A stretch of DNA of 64,000 bases from Aquaticitalea lipolytica (GTDB lineage: Bacteria; Bacteroidota; Bacteroidia; Flavobacteriales; Flavobacteriaceae). The first letter of the stretch is position 1, and every line of letters begins with the position of its first letter. The stretch covers positions 1 to 64,000 of the forward strand of contig NZ_BMIC01000006.1 of assembly GCF_014641635.1 (NCBI RefSeq), read 5' to 3'. The notes beneath the pieces are model-generated. The model was not told where the DNA came from. It was given only the letters and a program-made list of their open reading frames with translations, and made no database searches. Below are positions 9,273 through 17,101 of the stretch, in pieces. Made by a program: the position numbers and the translations under genes.

Positions 9273-9455
9273 TTATTTTATCTCTTTATGAACTGTCATA
9301 CGCTTAAGGATAGGATTAAATTTTTTAATCTCCATTCTGTCTGGCGTATTCTTTTTATTCTTTGTTGTAATGTAACGAGAAGTTCCTGGTTGTCCAGATT
9401 CTTTATGCTCAGTACATTCTAATATTACTTGTATTCTATTACCTTTCTTTGCCAT
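9273..9455 (-). CDS. rpmG: 50S ribosomal protein L33
   Basis: The 60-residue product starts [17 protein letters not shown] and ends VHKEIK, standard for L33. It has a single cysteine in LECTEH and no CxxC pairs, so it is the zinc-free (C-minus) type. It is the middle gene of rpmB-rpmG-DUF4295, with 27 bp to rpmB and 7 bp to DUF4295. Confidence 0.95.
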   Translation of the reverse strand: MAKKGNRIQVILECTEHKESGQPGTSRYITTKNKKNTPDRMEIKKFNPILKRMTVHKEIK

Positions 9456-9482
9456 TTTACGTGTCTTTAACGCGTTATGCTA

Positions 9483-9719
9483 TTATTTATATAATCCTTT
9501 AGCCTTAGCTTCTTTTAACGCAGCAGTAATACCAATTTTATTGATAGTTTTTAACGTTGAAGTTGCTATTTTTAAAGTTACCCATTTATCTTCTTCAGGA
9601 ATATAAAAACGTTTTTTGATTAAATTCGCATCAAATTTACGTTTTGTTTTATTCATAGCGTGAGAAACATTGTTTCCAACCATCGCTTTTTTTCCAGTAA
9701 GTTCACAAACTCTTGACAT
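9483..9719 (-). CDS. rpmB: 50S ribosomal protein L28
   Basis: The 78-residue product opens with [20 protein letters not shown], the conserved L28 beginning, and has the usual [13 protein letters not shown] core. It leads the rpmB-rpmG-DUF4295 operon. The upstream region separates it from the cinA 3' end by 79 bp. Confidence 0.95.
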   Translation of the reverse strand: MSRVCELTGKKAMVGNNVSHAMNKTKRKFDANLIKKRFYIPEEDKWVTLKIATSTLKTINKIGITAALKEAKAKGLYK

Positions 9720-9798
9720 TCTTTCTAACTTTAATTTATGTTGTTTAAAACAGTTTGCAAATTTAGTAAAACTTTATAATACCAGCAAACTAAAATTA

Positions 9799-11043
9799 TC
9801 ACTTTTTTAAAATTTCTTTTTGAAGCATTTCAAAAGCCTTGTTTACGGCTTTATTTATTACTTTAATTCGATGGTTTCCAAAATTAAAAACTTCGGAATA
9901 AACTTTGGTTTTTGTAGCAATAGCAATATATACAGTTCCTACCTCAGCATCTGCATCGCCTTTTGTTGGCCCTGCATTTCCTGTTGTTGCAATAGCATAA
10001 TCGACATTAAATAGTTTTAAAACTGATGTTGCCATAGCCTCTGCAACCTGGCTACTAACAACTGAAAACTTATTAATTAGTGCTTCATCGACTTTTAAAA
10101 CGTCAATTTTAGCTTCGGTAGCATAACTCACTACGCTACCTTTAAAATAATGTGATGCTCCAGTATTTGCAGTAATAGACTCTGCAATTTTTCCTCCAGT
10201 ACAACTTTCGGCAGTAGCAATAGTTTTATTTAATCGTATTAATTGTTTACCTATTATTGCTTCAATAGATTCGTCTTCTTCAAAACCAACAAAAATGTCT
10301 TTAATTTGTGGCAACAATAAAGCAACTTGCTTTTCGATTTCAGCTTCTATCAAAGTTTTATCTGATGCTTTTGCCGTTAATCGTAATCTTACTTTTCCAA
10401 GACTTGGCAAATAGGCTAACTTTATAAATGATGGTAAATTATCTTCCCAGTCTTCAATTCTTGCAGCTAAGTTACTCTCGCCTAAACCATAGGTTAATAT
10501 GGTTTTATGTTGTATAAATGGAAACTTGAATGCTTGTTGAAGTTTTGGAATAACTTCATTTTCTATCAATCCTTTCATCTCGTAAGGAACGCCTGGTAGT
10601 GAAATAAATACTTTTCTACCTTTTTCAATCCACATTCCTGGTGCACTTCCAAAAGTATTCATAAGCACTTTTGCTTTTGAAGGCACTAACGCTTGATCTA
10701 AATTAACCTGAGAAGGGACTTGATTGAAATTTTTCCATAGCAACTTGATATTTTCAGTAACATCATTATTTCTAACTAACGTGTCACTGAAATATTCAGC
10801 TATGGTTTTTTTGGTAATATCGTCTTTTGTTGGACCTAATCCACCTGTAACAATAATAATATCTGCATTGTCTTCTGCCTCTTTTAATGATTTGATAATA
10901 TGCTCTTTATCATCTTGAACAGAAGTAATTTGATAAACAGATACACCTATTTTATTTAGTTGCTGTGCAATAAAAGCAGAGTTTGTATCTACAATTTGAC
11001 CGATAAGAATTTCATCACCAATGGTAATTATTTCTGCTTGCAT
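9799..11043 (-). CDS. cinA: CinA: competence/damage-inducible protein with nicotinamide-nucleotide amidase domain
   Basis: The 414-residue protein has the two standard CinA parts. The N-terminal MoCF/COG1058 domain (about 1-170) starts [19 protein letters not shown] and includes [13 protein letters not shown]. The C-terminal PncC-type domain (about 255-414) has [16 protein letters not shown] and [18 protein letters not shown]. PncC deamidates nicotinamide mononucleotide; the N-terminal domain is an ADP-ribose pyrophosphatase in studied members, so a role in pyridine nucleotide recycling is likely. The start codon overlaps the stop of the upstream Hpt gene by one base, which indicates translational coupling. 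Confidence 0.92.
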   Translation of the reverse strand: MQAEIITIGDEILIGQIVDTNSAFIAQQLNKIGVSVYQITSVQDDKEHIIKSLKEAEDNADIIIVTGGLGPTKDDITKKTIAEYFSDTLVRNNDVTENIKLLWKNFNQVPSQVNLDQALVPSKAKVLMNTFGSAPGMWIEKGRKVFISLPGVPYEMKGLIENEVIPKLQQAFKFPFIQHKTILTYGLGESNLAARIEDWEDNLPSFIKLAYLPSLGKVRLRLTAKASDKTLIEAEIEKQVALLLPQIKDIFVGFEEDESIEAIIGKQLIRLNKTIATAESCTGGKIAESITANTGASHYFKGSVVSYATEAKIDVLKVDEALINKFSVVSSQVAEAMATSVLKLFNVDYAIATTGNAGPTKGDADAEVGTVYIAIATKTKVYSEVFNFGNHRIKVINKAVNKAFEMLQKEILKK

Positions 11044-11387
11044 TAGATATCGAAATCATTTTTAATTTCTTCGGATGCATTCTCTACAGCTTTTAAAACC
11101 AATTCTAATTGTTTTGTAACATCAGTATTTTCATTGTTTTCAAATTTCCCCCAATCTTGAACGACTATTAAATCTTCCAATACACCAAGTTCAAATAAAT
11201 CGATAGTTGGTTTCATTTTATGAGCTGCCTGATAAGTTGTGTAGTAATCGTTTTGAGCAACAGCATTTTTTAATCTCTCAGCATCTTCTGGCACTTCTTC
11301 TAAAAAAGCTTGAGCTAAAGCAACAACGAAATCTTCGTCGCCTCCAGCTAGTTCACGTACTCTAAATAATTTATAGTGTTTTTCCAT
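11043..11387 (-). CDS. Hpt-domain phosphotransfer protein
   Basis: A 114-residue single-domain protein. It carries a histidine phosphotransfer site with His56 in [14 protein letters not shown], after a four-helix-bundle pattern ([16 protein letters not shown]). Free-standing Hpt proteins shuttle phosphate between hybrid histidine kinases and response regulators. No kinase is adjacent; the window's only kinase (37.5 kb) lacks a receiver domain, so its partner is elsewhere. It sits between the FAH-family gene and cinA with 0-1 bp spacing and is clearly in that operon. Confidence 0.82.
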   Translation of the reverse strand: MEKHYKLFRVRELAGGDEDFVVALAQAFLEEVPEDAERLKNAVAQNDYYTTYQAAHKMKPTIDLFELGVLEDLIVVQDWGKFENNENTDVTKQLELVLKAVENASEEIKNDFDI

Positions 11388-11999
11388 TTATTTTATTGTT
11401 ATTTTAAACACCTCTTGGTTTTCTATACTACCAATAAGTATATCGTTAGGTTCTACTCTACCAACTCCAGATGGTGTTCCTGTAAATATAATATCTCCTA
11501 TCTTTAAAGTAAAATATTTTGATATATATTCGATAAGTTCATCAATTTTCCAAAGCATCAGCTTTGTATTGCCTTGTTGAACCAAAGTATTATTTTTTTG
11601 TAATGAGAAATTAATATCGTTTAAATTTTTGAAATTTGTTTTTGGCAGCCAATTACCAATTACAGCTGAACCATCAAAGGCTTTTGCTTTTTCCCAAGGT
11701 AATCCTTTGGCTTTCAACTCACTTTGCAAATCGCGTGCCGTAAAATCTATTCCTAATCCAATTTCATCGTAATATTTGTGAGCAAATTTTTTATCGATGT
11801 ATTTACCAACTTTATTGATTTTAACCAAAATCTCAACTTCATGATGTATGTCGTTAGAAAAATCTGGAATAAAGAATGGTTGCTTTTTTAGCAAAATAGC
11901 AGTGTCTGGCTTTAAAAATACAACAGGATCTGTTGGCCTCTCGTTATCGAGTTCCTTTATATGATCTGTATAATTACGTCCTATGCAAATGAGTTTCAT
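11388..11999 (-). CDS. Fumarylacetoacetate hydrolase family protein
   Basis: The 203-residue protein is a compact FAH-fold enzyme. It starts MKLICIGRNYTDHIKELDN; a metal-binding HHEVEILVKI follows, then DFTARDLQ and GDIIFTGTPSGVGRVEPNDI. Small members are acylpyruvate hydrolases or oxaloacetate decarboxylases; which applies here is not visible. It follows the exonuclease gene by one base and abuts the Hpt gene directly, so exonuclease-FAH-Hpt-cinA form one operon. Confidence 0.85.
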   Translation of the reverse strand: MKLICIGRNYTDHIKELDNERPTDPVVFLKPDTAILLKKQPFFIPDFSNDIHHEVEILVKINKVGKYIDKKFAHKYYDEIGLGIDFTARDLQSELKAKGLPWEKAKAFDGSAVIGNWLPKTNFKNLNDINFSLQKNNTLVQQGNTKLMLWKIDELIEYISKYFTLKIGDIIFTGTPSGVGRVEPNDILIGSIENQEVFKITIK

Positions 12000-12000
12000 A

Positions 12001-12777
12001 CTAATCTAATTTATTATTAAACGCTCTTAACTTTATAGCTGTTAGTACTTTTTTAGTATATAATGGGAAATCGGCATTTAGCAACCAGCCAAAGTAACCT
12101 GGCTCATCATTTAATACGTCTTCAACTCGTTTACCTTTATGTTTTCCGAATGAGAAACACTCTTCGCCTTTTTTATTATAAGTAATAAAACCAGCGAAAT
12201 CAGCAAATTTTTTGCGCGAACTAAACTCTGCTAAAAACTTTGTGTCGTTTTCTAATTCATCATATTTTGCTAATTGCGCTTTTAAGACTTCAAAAGTAGC
12301 ATTGGTGTCTGCTTCAGCACTATGTGCATCGTCTAAATTTTTATCGCAATAAAACTTATAAGCTGCTGACAATGTGCGTTGTTCCATTTTATGAAAAATA
12401 GTTTGCACATCTATAGATACTCTATTCTTCATATCGAAATCAACTTCAGCACGAAGCATTTCTTCTGCTAATAATGGAATATCGAATCTATCAGAATTAA
12501 AACCACCTAAATCGGAATCTTTAATAAGGTTATAAATATCTTTTGCAAGCTCTTTAAATGTAGGTTTATCTGCAACATCTGCATCAGAAATACCATGAAT
12601 TGCTGTAACCTCTTTAGGGATTGGAATTGTTGGATTTACTAACCATGTATTGCGTTCTTCCTTGCCATCTGGATGTACTTTTAATATAGAGATTTCGACA
12701 ATCCTGTCGTTAGTGATGTTTATACCAGTAGTTTCTAAATCAAAAAAACAAATGGGTTTAGTAAGGTTGAGATTCAT
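12001..12777 (-). CDS. 3'-5' exonuclease, DnaQ-like (DEDDh)
   Basis: The 258-residue protein has the DEDDh exonuclease motifs: ExoI FFDLETTGI, HGISDADV, ExoII GGFNSDRFDIPLL, and ExoIII DAHSAEADTNAT with the catalytic His and Asp. A C-terminal ~60-residue module (ECFSFGKHKGKRVEDV to PLYTKKVLTAI) resembles the extension of exonuclease X-type proteins. It could proofread DNA or trim DNA ends; it is not fused to a polymerase. It heads the operon with FAH, Hpt and cinA. A perfect -7 element lies 16 bp upstream of its ATG. Confidence 0.88.
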   Translation of the reverse strand: MNLNLTKPICFFDLETTGINITNDRIVEISILKVHPDGKEERNTWLVNPTIPIPKEVTAIHGISDADVADKPTFKELAKDIYNLIKDSDLGGFNSDRFDIPLLAEEMLRAEVDFDMKNRVSIDVQTIFHKMEQRTLSAAYKFYCDKNLDDAHSAEADTNATFEVLKAQLAKYDELENDTKFLAEFSSRKKFADFAGFITYNKKGEECFSFGKHKGKRVEDVLNDEPGYFGWLLNADFPLYTKKVLTAIKLRAFNNKLD

Positions 12778-12792
12778 TTATGCTATTTTACA

Positions 12793-12800
12793 CAAAGGTA
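12793..12800 (-). promoter_or_regulatory. -7 promoter element of the exonuclease-FAH-Hpt-cinA operon
   Basis: The minus strand reads TACCTTTG, matching TAnnTTTG, 16 bp before the ATG at 12777. Confidence 0.55.
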
Positions 12801-12819
12801 AATAGAATAAACAAAAAAG

Positions 12820-12840
12820 AACACTAGCTTTTTAAAAACC
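12820..12840. repeat. 21-bp repeat, copy 2
   Basis: It is identical to 7980-8000 at 20 of 21 positions. It lies upstream of the exonuclease promoter on the minus strand, about 30 bp outside the left end of cassette-like element A. Confidence 0.6.
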
Positions 12841-12941
12841 TATTGCCTTTATAAAAAAAATAGTCGACCTTCGTTTAACGTTTGATATAAAATATTAAAA
12901 CAATTTCATATCACTATAGTTGTAAGTAATTTAACCTAAAA

Positions 12942-13481
12942 ATGGATATAATCAACAAAACCAAAATTATTGTCCTGATAATATTTTCTCTTTCATTTCA
13001 ATCGACATTAAGTCAAACAGATAAGGAAATGTATGAAATAGTTTCAGTTGTGGTGAATTATAATAATCCCGAATTGCCAATTGTTGACACTTTAAACCCA
13101 ATTTCAATAAGGAGTAACTTCTTAATGAAACAAATCACAGAAAAAGTCACTCTAAACAGGAAACAGAAAAAGATTTTGAAAGGAAAGGTCGACAATAGTG
13201 GTGGATTAATTATTGACAAGACGAAACTTCCCAACTTTAAATTTTATCTGCATAGTGAAATCTCAAATATTTTTCAAAATTTGAGTGCTGATTCTGAAGC
13301 GATAAATCTATTAAATGAAAAAAAACCGTTTTATGTTTTTAGTAAACCAGTAATATTTCTTGAAATTAATATAGCATTTATTAATATGGACTTAATAGGT
13401 GGATTTGGAGCAATTTATATTCTTGAAAAAAAGAATGACAAGTGGATAATTAAAGATAGTATTGGGAAATGGTATTCATAA
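12942..13481 (+). CDS. Secreted protein of unknown function (cargo of element A)
   Basis: The 179-residue protein has a signal peptide (hydrophobic IIVLIIFSLSFQSTLSQ at about 9-25) and a mature part I do not recognise: a charged central stretch (KVTLNRKQKKILKGKVDNSGG) and a C-terminal strand pattern GGFGAIYILEKKNDKWIIKDS, reminiscent of secreted proteins that end in KWxIxD. It is probably periplasmic. It is the only gene on the plus strand between two minus-strand housekeeping genes and lies wholly inside the cassette-like element. Confidence 0.65.
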   Translation: MDIINKTKIIVLIIFSLSFQSTLSQTDKEMYEIVSVVVNYNNPELPIVDTLNPISIRSNFLMKQITEKVTLNRKQKKILKGKVDNSGGLIIDKTKLPNFKFYLHSEISNIFQNLSADSEAINLLNEKKPFYVFSKPVIFLEINIAFINMDLIGGFGAIYILEKKNDKWIIKDSIGKWYS

Positions 13482-13490
13482 TAAACTACG

Positions 13491-13623
13491 TACAACATTG
13501 GCTAGAGTTCATTGCGGCGGAATTCCTAAAAGTTTATATGGGCAACTTTACTATCTTTAAGTTTGGTGGAAAAGTCCTACGGACTATTTCCGCAACGAAA
13601 CCATAGCCCTACCGTTAAACGAA
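13491..13623 (+). repeat. Right-end structured repeat of element A
   Basis: It starts TACAACATTGGCTA and ends ACCATAGCCCTACCGTTAAACGAA in pieces. The outer parts are imperfect inverted repeats (GGCTAGAGTTCATTGCGG against the complement of CCGCAACGAAACCATAGCC). A central hairpin has GGAAAAGTCC (13568-13577), loop TAC and GGACTATTTCC (13581-13591). It matches the right ends of elements B and C. Confidence 0.65.
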
Positions 13624-13640
13624 TCTTCAAAATATTACAT

Positions 13641-13669
13641 AAAAAAAGCACAATTTTAAAATTGTGCTT
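13641..13669 (-). terminator. Rho-independent terminator of the E2 acyltransferase gene
   Basis: A perfect 20-bp palindrome (GCACAATTTT and its complement, 13648-13667), followed on the minus strand by seven T. It lies about 40 bp after the E2 stop. A short palindrome TTCCTG-N6-CAGGAA at 13684-13701 lies between stop and terminator. Confidence 0.85.
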
Positions 13670-13707
13670 CATGTTTTATTAGATTCCTGTCTACGCAGGA
13701 AGGGCAG

Positions 13708-15051
13708 CTATATCTCTCTGTTACTATCCCAAGCTTCTAAGTAATCTTTTACAGCTTTAACAAATTGTCCTCCAAGTGCACCATTTACTACTCTATGGTC
13801 GTAAGAATGCGATAAGAACATTCTGTAACGTATACCAATAAAATCGCCTTCTGGAGTTTCAACAACTGCTGGCACTTTTCTAATTGCGCCAAGAGCTAAA
13901 ATACCAACTTGTGGCTGATTAATAATTGGAGTTCCCATAATACTACCAAAAGTACCAACATTAGTTACTGTATATGTTCCGCCTTGAATATCATCAGGTT
14001 TTAATTGGTTTAAACGCGCTCTGTTAGCAAGATCGTTTACTTTTTTAGTCATACCAACCAAGTTTAATTGGTCTGCATCTTTAATAACTGGAACAATTAA
14101 ATTTCCATCTGCAAGAGCAGCTGCCATTCCTAAATTGATATGTTTCTTCTTAATTATTGAATCGCCTTGAACTGAAATATTCATCATAGGAAACTGCTTG
14201 ATTGCTTTTGCAACCGCTTCCATAAATATTGGTGTAAACGTTAAGTTTTCTCCTTCGCGTTTTAAGAATTCATCTTTAACTTTATTTCTCCAGTTCCATA
14301 TTTTAGTAACATCTGCTTCAATAAAACTTTGAACATGTGCCGAAGTTTGAACAGACTCTACCATGTGATGAGCAATTAATTTACCCATTCTAGACATTTC
14401 AATAATTTCGTCATCACCACTTGCAACAACTGGAGCTGCTTTAGTTTGCTCGGCTCCATTAGATTGTACTGTTGCAACTTTTGGAGCTTCAGTTTTTGGA
14501 GCTGCTACTTGTTGTTGAGCAGGTTTTGAGCTTCTATTATCTATATAAGCAAGAATATCATTTTTAGTAACACGTCCTTCTTTTCCTGTTCCTGGAAGTG
14601 TATCTAATTCTGCTTGAGTAATTCCTTCTTGCTTAGCAATATTTCTTACTAATGGTGAGTAAAATCGATCTTCTGATGATACTACAGTAGCAACTGATGT
14701 TTTTGCAGCTTCAACCGTTTGGGCAACTTGAGCTACTGAAGCACTTTCTGCAACAGCTTCTTGTTTTACTGCTTCAGCTTTTGGAGCAGATGTATCTACT
14801 GATGCTTTTGCATCGGTCTCTATAATTGCAATTGTTTGTCCAACTTGAACAACATCATCTACATTAAAAAGCATTTCAACTAAAACACCTTCTACTTCAC
14901 TTGGCACTTCACTATCTACCTTATCTGTTGCAATTTCTAACACTGCTTCATCAGCTTCAATAGTGTCACCAACATTTTTTAACCATGATGTAATTGTTGC
15001 TTCTGCTACACTTTCTCCCATTTTAGGAAGTTTCAGTTCAAACTTTGCCAT
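13708..15051 (-). CDS. 2-oxo acid dehydrogenase E2 (dihydrolipoamide acyltransferase)
   Basis: E2 subunits carry acyl groups from E1 to CoA on a swinging lipoyl arm. The 447-residue protein has one N-terminal lipoyl domain (1-~75) with Lys44 in EIATDKVDSEVP, an Ala/Val/Glu-rich linker, a peripheral-subunit-binding domain (~131-167: FYSPLVRNIAKQEGI, GTGKEGRVTKNDI), a second flexible linker, and the catalytic domain ending in SHSYDHRVVNGALGG with His419. It is not next to E1 or E3 genes. The single lipoyl domain and overall form fit a branched-chain or general 2-oxoacid E2 better than a pyruvate-specific one; the substrate is unresolved. Confidence 0.9.
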   Translation of the reverse strand: MAKFELKLPKMGESVAEATITSWLKNVGDTIEADEAVLEIATDKVDSEVPSEVEGVLVEMLFNVDDVVQVGQTIAIIETDAKASVDTSAPKAEAVKQEAVAESASVAQVAQTVEAAKTSVATVVSSEDRFYSPLVRNIAKQEGITQAELDTLPGTGKEGRVTKNDILAYIDNRSSKPAQQQVAAPKTEAPKVATVQSNGAEQTKAAPVVASGDDEIIEMSRMGKLIAHHMVESVQTSAHVQSFIEADVTKIWNWRNKVKDEFLKREGENLTFTPIFMEAVAKAIKQFPMMNISVQGDSIIKKKHINLGMAAALADGNLIVPVIKDADQLNLVGMTKKVNDLANRARLNQLKPDDIQGGTYTVTNVGTFGSIMGTPIINQPQVGILALGAIRKVPAVVETPEGDFIGIRYRMFLSHSYDHRVVNGALGGQFVKAVKDYLEAWDSNREI

Positions 15052-15088
15052 ATTCTTATTGTAATGCTAAATTTTGTATTTGCTGTTG

Positions 15089-15096
15089 CAAAATTA
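15089..15096 (-). promoter_or_regulatory. -7 promoter element of the E2 gene
   Basis: The minus strand reads TAATTTTG (TAnnTTTG), 37 bp before the E2 ATG at 15051. Confidence 0.5.
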
Positions 15097-15172
15097 GTGA
15101 AAAATGATGTAATACATTATAAAATGCTCACAATTTAAAAGTCTAAAAATAACCTTTTTGAAGTTAAATTAT

Positions 15173-15793
15173 TTAAACCCTTAAGGTTTCAAACTCAATA
15201 GAATTGCTTTTAAGTTGTGATTCTAATTCTTTATTTGAGTTAATAATTATGTTCTTGTTAGATATTTTCATTAACGGTAAATCATCAATATGGTCAGTAA
15301 TAAAAGTATCTATTTCAGTAAACTTATTACGTTTTAAAATGTGCATAACATTTATCTTCTTTGTTTCTCTAATGTTTTCAGAAAAATTGTGAAAATCTGC
15401 TTTTGGAAAGTCTGTTGCCGAACAAAAATGAAAATTATTTTCTCTTGAAATTATTTCAGCGTAACACAAAGGAGCTGCTGTGGCTAGGATTTTGGTATCA
15501 TAATTACTGTTGCTAACCTCAGGAATTGTGTTTTTATATTTTGATATTTTATGAGCAAATTCTGAATAGTCAATATTTTGCTTGTCTTTGATATAACTTA
15601 GGATATAATATTTCATTTTAGAATGAGATATTAATCTGGCAATACGGAATTTAATAATCGTAACAATTTTTACCAGTAGAAATAATTCAAAATTTTTAAT
15701 ACAATGAATCAATAAAAACTTTAAAAAATGATGGAATGTATTTATTGAATATAAAGTACCATCTAAATCAACTACTAAAACTTTATGCTTCAA
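15173..15793 (-). CDS. HAD-superfamily phosphatase
   Basis: The 206-residue protein has the HAD motifs: I in VVDLDGTLYS (residues ~7-16), II in ILATAAP, and a motif IV-like TDHIDDLPLM. Between motif I and the core lies a hydrophobic, basic cap (FLKFLLIHCIKNFELFLLVKI) that resembles the membrane-leaning cap of HAD domains found with UbiA-type prenyltransferases. It starts 4 bp after the phosphoribosyltransferase stop, so the two are translated together. The substrate is not known; a phosphorylated product of the partner enzyme is plausible. Confidence 0.75.
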   Translation of the reverse strand: MKHKVLVVDLDGTLYSINTFHHFLKFLLIHCIKNFELFLLVKIVTIIKFRIARLISHSKMKYYILSYIKDKQNIDYSEFAHKISKYKNTIPEVSNSNYDTKILATAAPLCYAEIISRENNFHFCSATDFPKADFHNFSENIRETKKINVMHILKRNKFTEIDTFITDHIDDLPLMKISNKNIIINSNKELESQLKSNSIEFETLRV

Positions 15794-15797
15794 AATA

Positions 15798-16370
15798 TTA
15801 ATTTTTAAAATCTAGCGACCAAGGAAATCTCACTAGTATGTTTTTATAAAGATAGAAATCTGGTTTAATAATCGATTCGTTTAATGTCCAAGAAATAACT
15901 GCTATTTTAATTTTAGCCTTTGGAAATCGCCTTTTAATGTTTTCATTTACCACAAACATTGTTTTGCCAGAGTCAATTGCATCATCAATAATTAATATGG
16001 ATTTAACTTCTTCTAATTGAGGAAAATTTAAATCTATATCTTGTTTTGCTAAATTATTTAAATCTAAAGATTGGATTGATTTTTTAACTTTATTAGATTC
16101 GATATGCCTTAGTTTATTCAGAATTGAATATGGCAACATTTTTAGAAGTGGAACAAAAAGCCTTTTATTTTTTTTTGATGTATTAGCCTTTTTAAGTTTA
16201 ACAAATCCAAAAACATTTGCTTCAGTTTTTTTAGATGCTTTAATAGAGTCTAGCATAATCCCTCCACCTTGAAGAATTCCAATAACCATATCAGGATTAA
16301 AGTCAATTTTTTCGATTAACTCAATACATTTTTTATTAAAATGCTCCTCATTTAAAGTTATTACCTCCAT
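15798..16370 (-). CDS. Phosphoribosyltransferase family protein
   Basis: The 190-residue protein has the PRPP-binding motif SILIIDDAIDSGKTM near residues 135-150 and the PP-loop region GILQGGGIMLDSI near 31-43, placing it in the type I phosphoribosyltransferase fold. The hood and central insertion (PLLKMLPYSILNKLRHIESNKV) are not those of hpt, apt, upp or pyrE, so the acceptor is unknown. It lies 16 bp after recR and 4 bp before the HAD gene, in a probable recR-PRT-HAD transcript. Confidence 0.72.
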   Translation of the reverse strand: MEVITLNEEHFNKKCIELIEKIDFNPDMVIGILQGGGIMLDSIKASKKTEANVFGFVKLKKANTSKKNKRLFVPLLKMLPYSILNKLRHIESNKVKKSIQSLDLNNLAKQDIDLNFPQLEEVKSILIIDDAIDSGKTMFVVNENIKRRFPKAKIKIAVISWTLNESIIKPDFYLYKNILVRFPWSLDFKN

Positions 16371-16386
16371 TAAATAAAAACTATTT

Positions 16387-17004
16387 TTATGATTTTAAAG
16401 AAGACTCAAATGGTATTCTGTTCATAATACTTCTACCAAGTGTTACCTCATCTGTATATTCTAATTCATTGCCAACAGAAATACCTCTTGCAATAGTTGA
16501 TGTTACTATATCACAATCTTGTATTTGTTTGAAGATATAAAAATTTGTTGTATCTCCTTCCATTGTTGAACTTAATGCGAATATAAGTTCCTTTATTTCG
16601 CCTTGTTTAACTTTATCTACTAAACTAGTTATATTTAAATCGTTTGGACCAACACCATCCATAGGAGAAATTTTACCTCCTAAAACATGATACAAACCTC
16701 TAAAAGAGCTTGTGTTTTCGATTGCCATTACATCTCTTACGTCTTCAACCACGCAAATAATGTCACTAGTTCTATGTGGATTGGCACATATTTCACAAAG
16801 CTGTGTATCACTTATATTATGGCAACTTTTACAAAACTTAATTTCGTTTCGCATATTTTGAAGAGCACTCGCTAATTGCATAGTTTGGTCGTTTGGCTGA
16901 CGCAATAAATGCAACACCAAGCGTAATGCTGTGCGTTTACCAATTCCTGGTAATTGCGACATTTCGTTAACTGCTTTTTCGAGAAGCTTTGAAGAGAATT
17001 CCAT
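16387..17004 (-). CDS. recR: Recombination mediator RecR
   Basis: RecR works with RecO (and RecF) to load RecA on SSB-coated DNA. The 205-residue protein has the helix-hairpin-helix region [17 protein letters not shown] at 19-35, the four-cysteine zinc finger [16 protein letters not shown], and a Toprim domain opening [12 protein letters not shown] and containing [21 protein letters not shown]. The ATG lies only 5 nt after a TAATTTCG -7 element, so the mRNA is probably leaderless. Confidence 0.95.
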   Translation of the reverse strand: MEFSSKLLEKAVNEMSQLPGIGKRTALRLVLHLLRQPNDQTMQLASALQNMRNEIKFCKSCHNISDTQLCEICANPHRTSDIICVVEDVRDVMAIENTSSFRGLYHVLGGKISPMDGVGPNDLNITSLVDKVKQGEIKELIFALSSTMEGDTTNFYIFKQIQDCDIVTSTIARGISVGNELEYTDEVTLGRSIMNRIPFESSLKS

Positions 17005-17009
17005 ATATG

Positions 17010-17017
17010 CGAAATTA
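17010..17017 (-). promoter_or_regulatory. -7 promoter element of recR (leaderless arrangement)
   Basis: The minus strand reads TAATTTCG, one base from TAnnTTTG, ending 5 nt before the recR ATG. Initiation about 5-7 nt downstream would fall on or near the ATG. Confidence 0.5.
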
Positions 17018-17047
17018 CTATATTTTATGAACTATTAATAGAATAAA

Positions 17048-17083
17048 AAAAGTCCAATACTAAAATTTAAGTATTGGACTTTT
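17048..17083. terminator. Rho-independent terminator, T-run on both strands
   Basis: The arms AAAGTCCAATACT and AGTATTGGACTTT form a perfect 13-bp stem with an 8-base loop and have A/T runs on both sides. It lies just after the propeller gene stop on the minus strand and before recR. Confidence 0.8.
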
Positions 17084-17101
17084 AAATTAATTTTTTTTGC
17101 G

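Larger units (their letters stand above)
12870..13623 (+). mobile_element. Cassette-like element A (one gene)
   Basis: A 754-bp unit bounded by TTCGTTTAAC at 12870-12879 and the exact inverse GTTAAACGAA at 13614-13623. The left end continues GATATA-N4-ATTAAAAC-N5-CATATC (12884-12912), as in elements B and C. One gene (12942-13481) is followed by a structured right-end repeat. It sits between the exonuclease promoter and the E2 acyltransferase terminator, where the neighbours otherwise look like ordinary housekeeping genes. No integrase or transposase is inside. The mobile nature is inferred from the shared ends and different cargo. Confidence 0.55.

Noticed and set aside
12850-13640. Target-site duplications around the elements
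   Set aside because: No matching short direct repeats can be seen at the outer edges of the three elements.
13684-13701. TTCCTG-N6-CAGGAA near the E2 stop as a terminator
   Set aside because: It has no T-run; the real terminator lies at 13641-13669. It is more like a short palindromic repeat.
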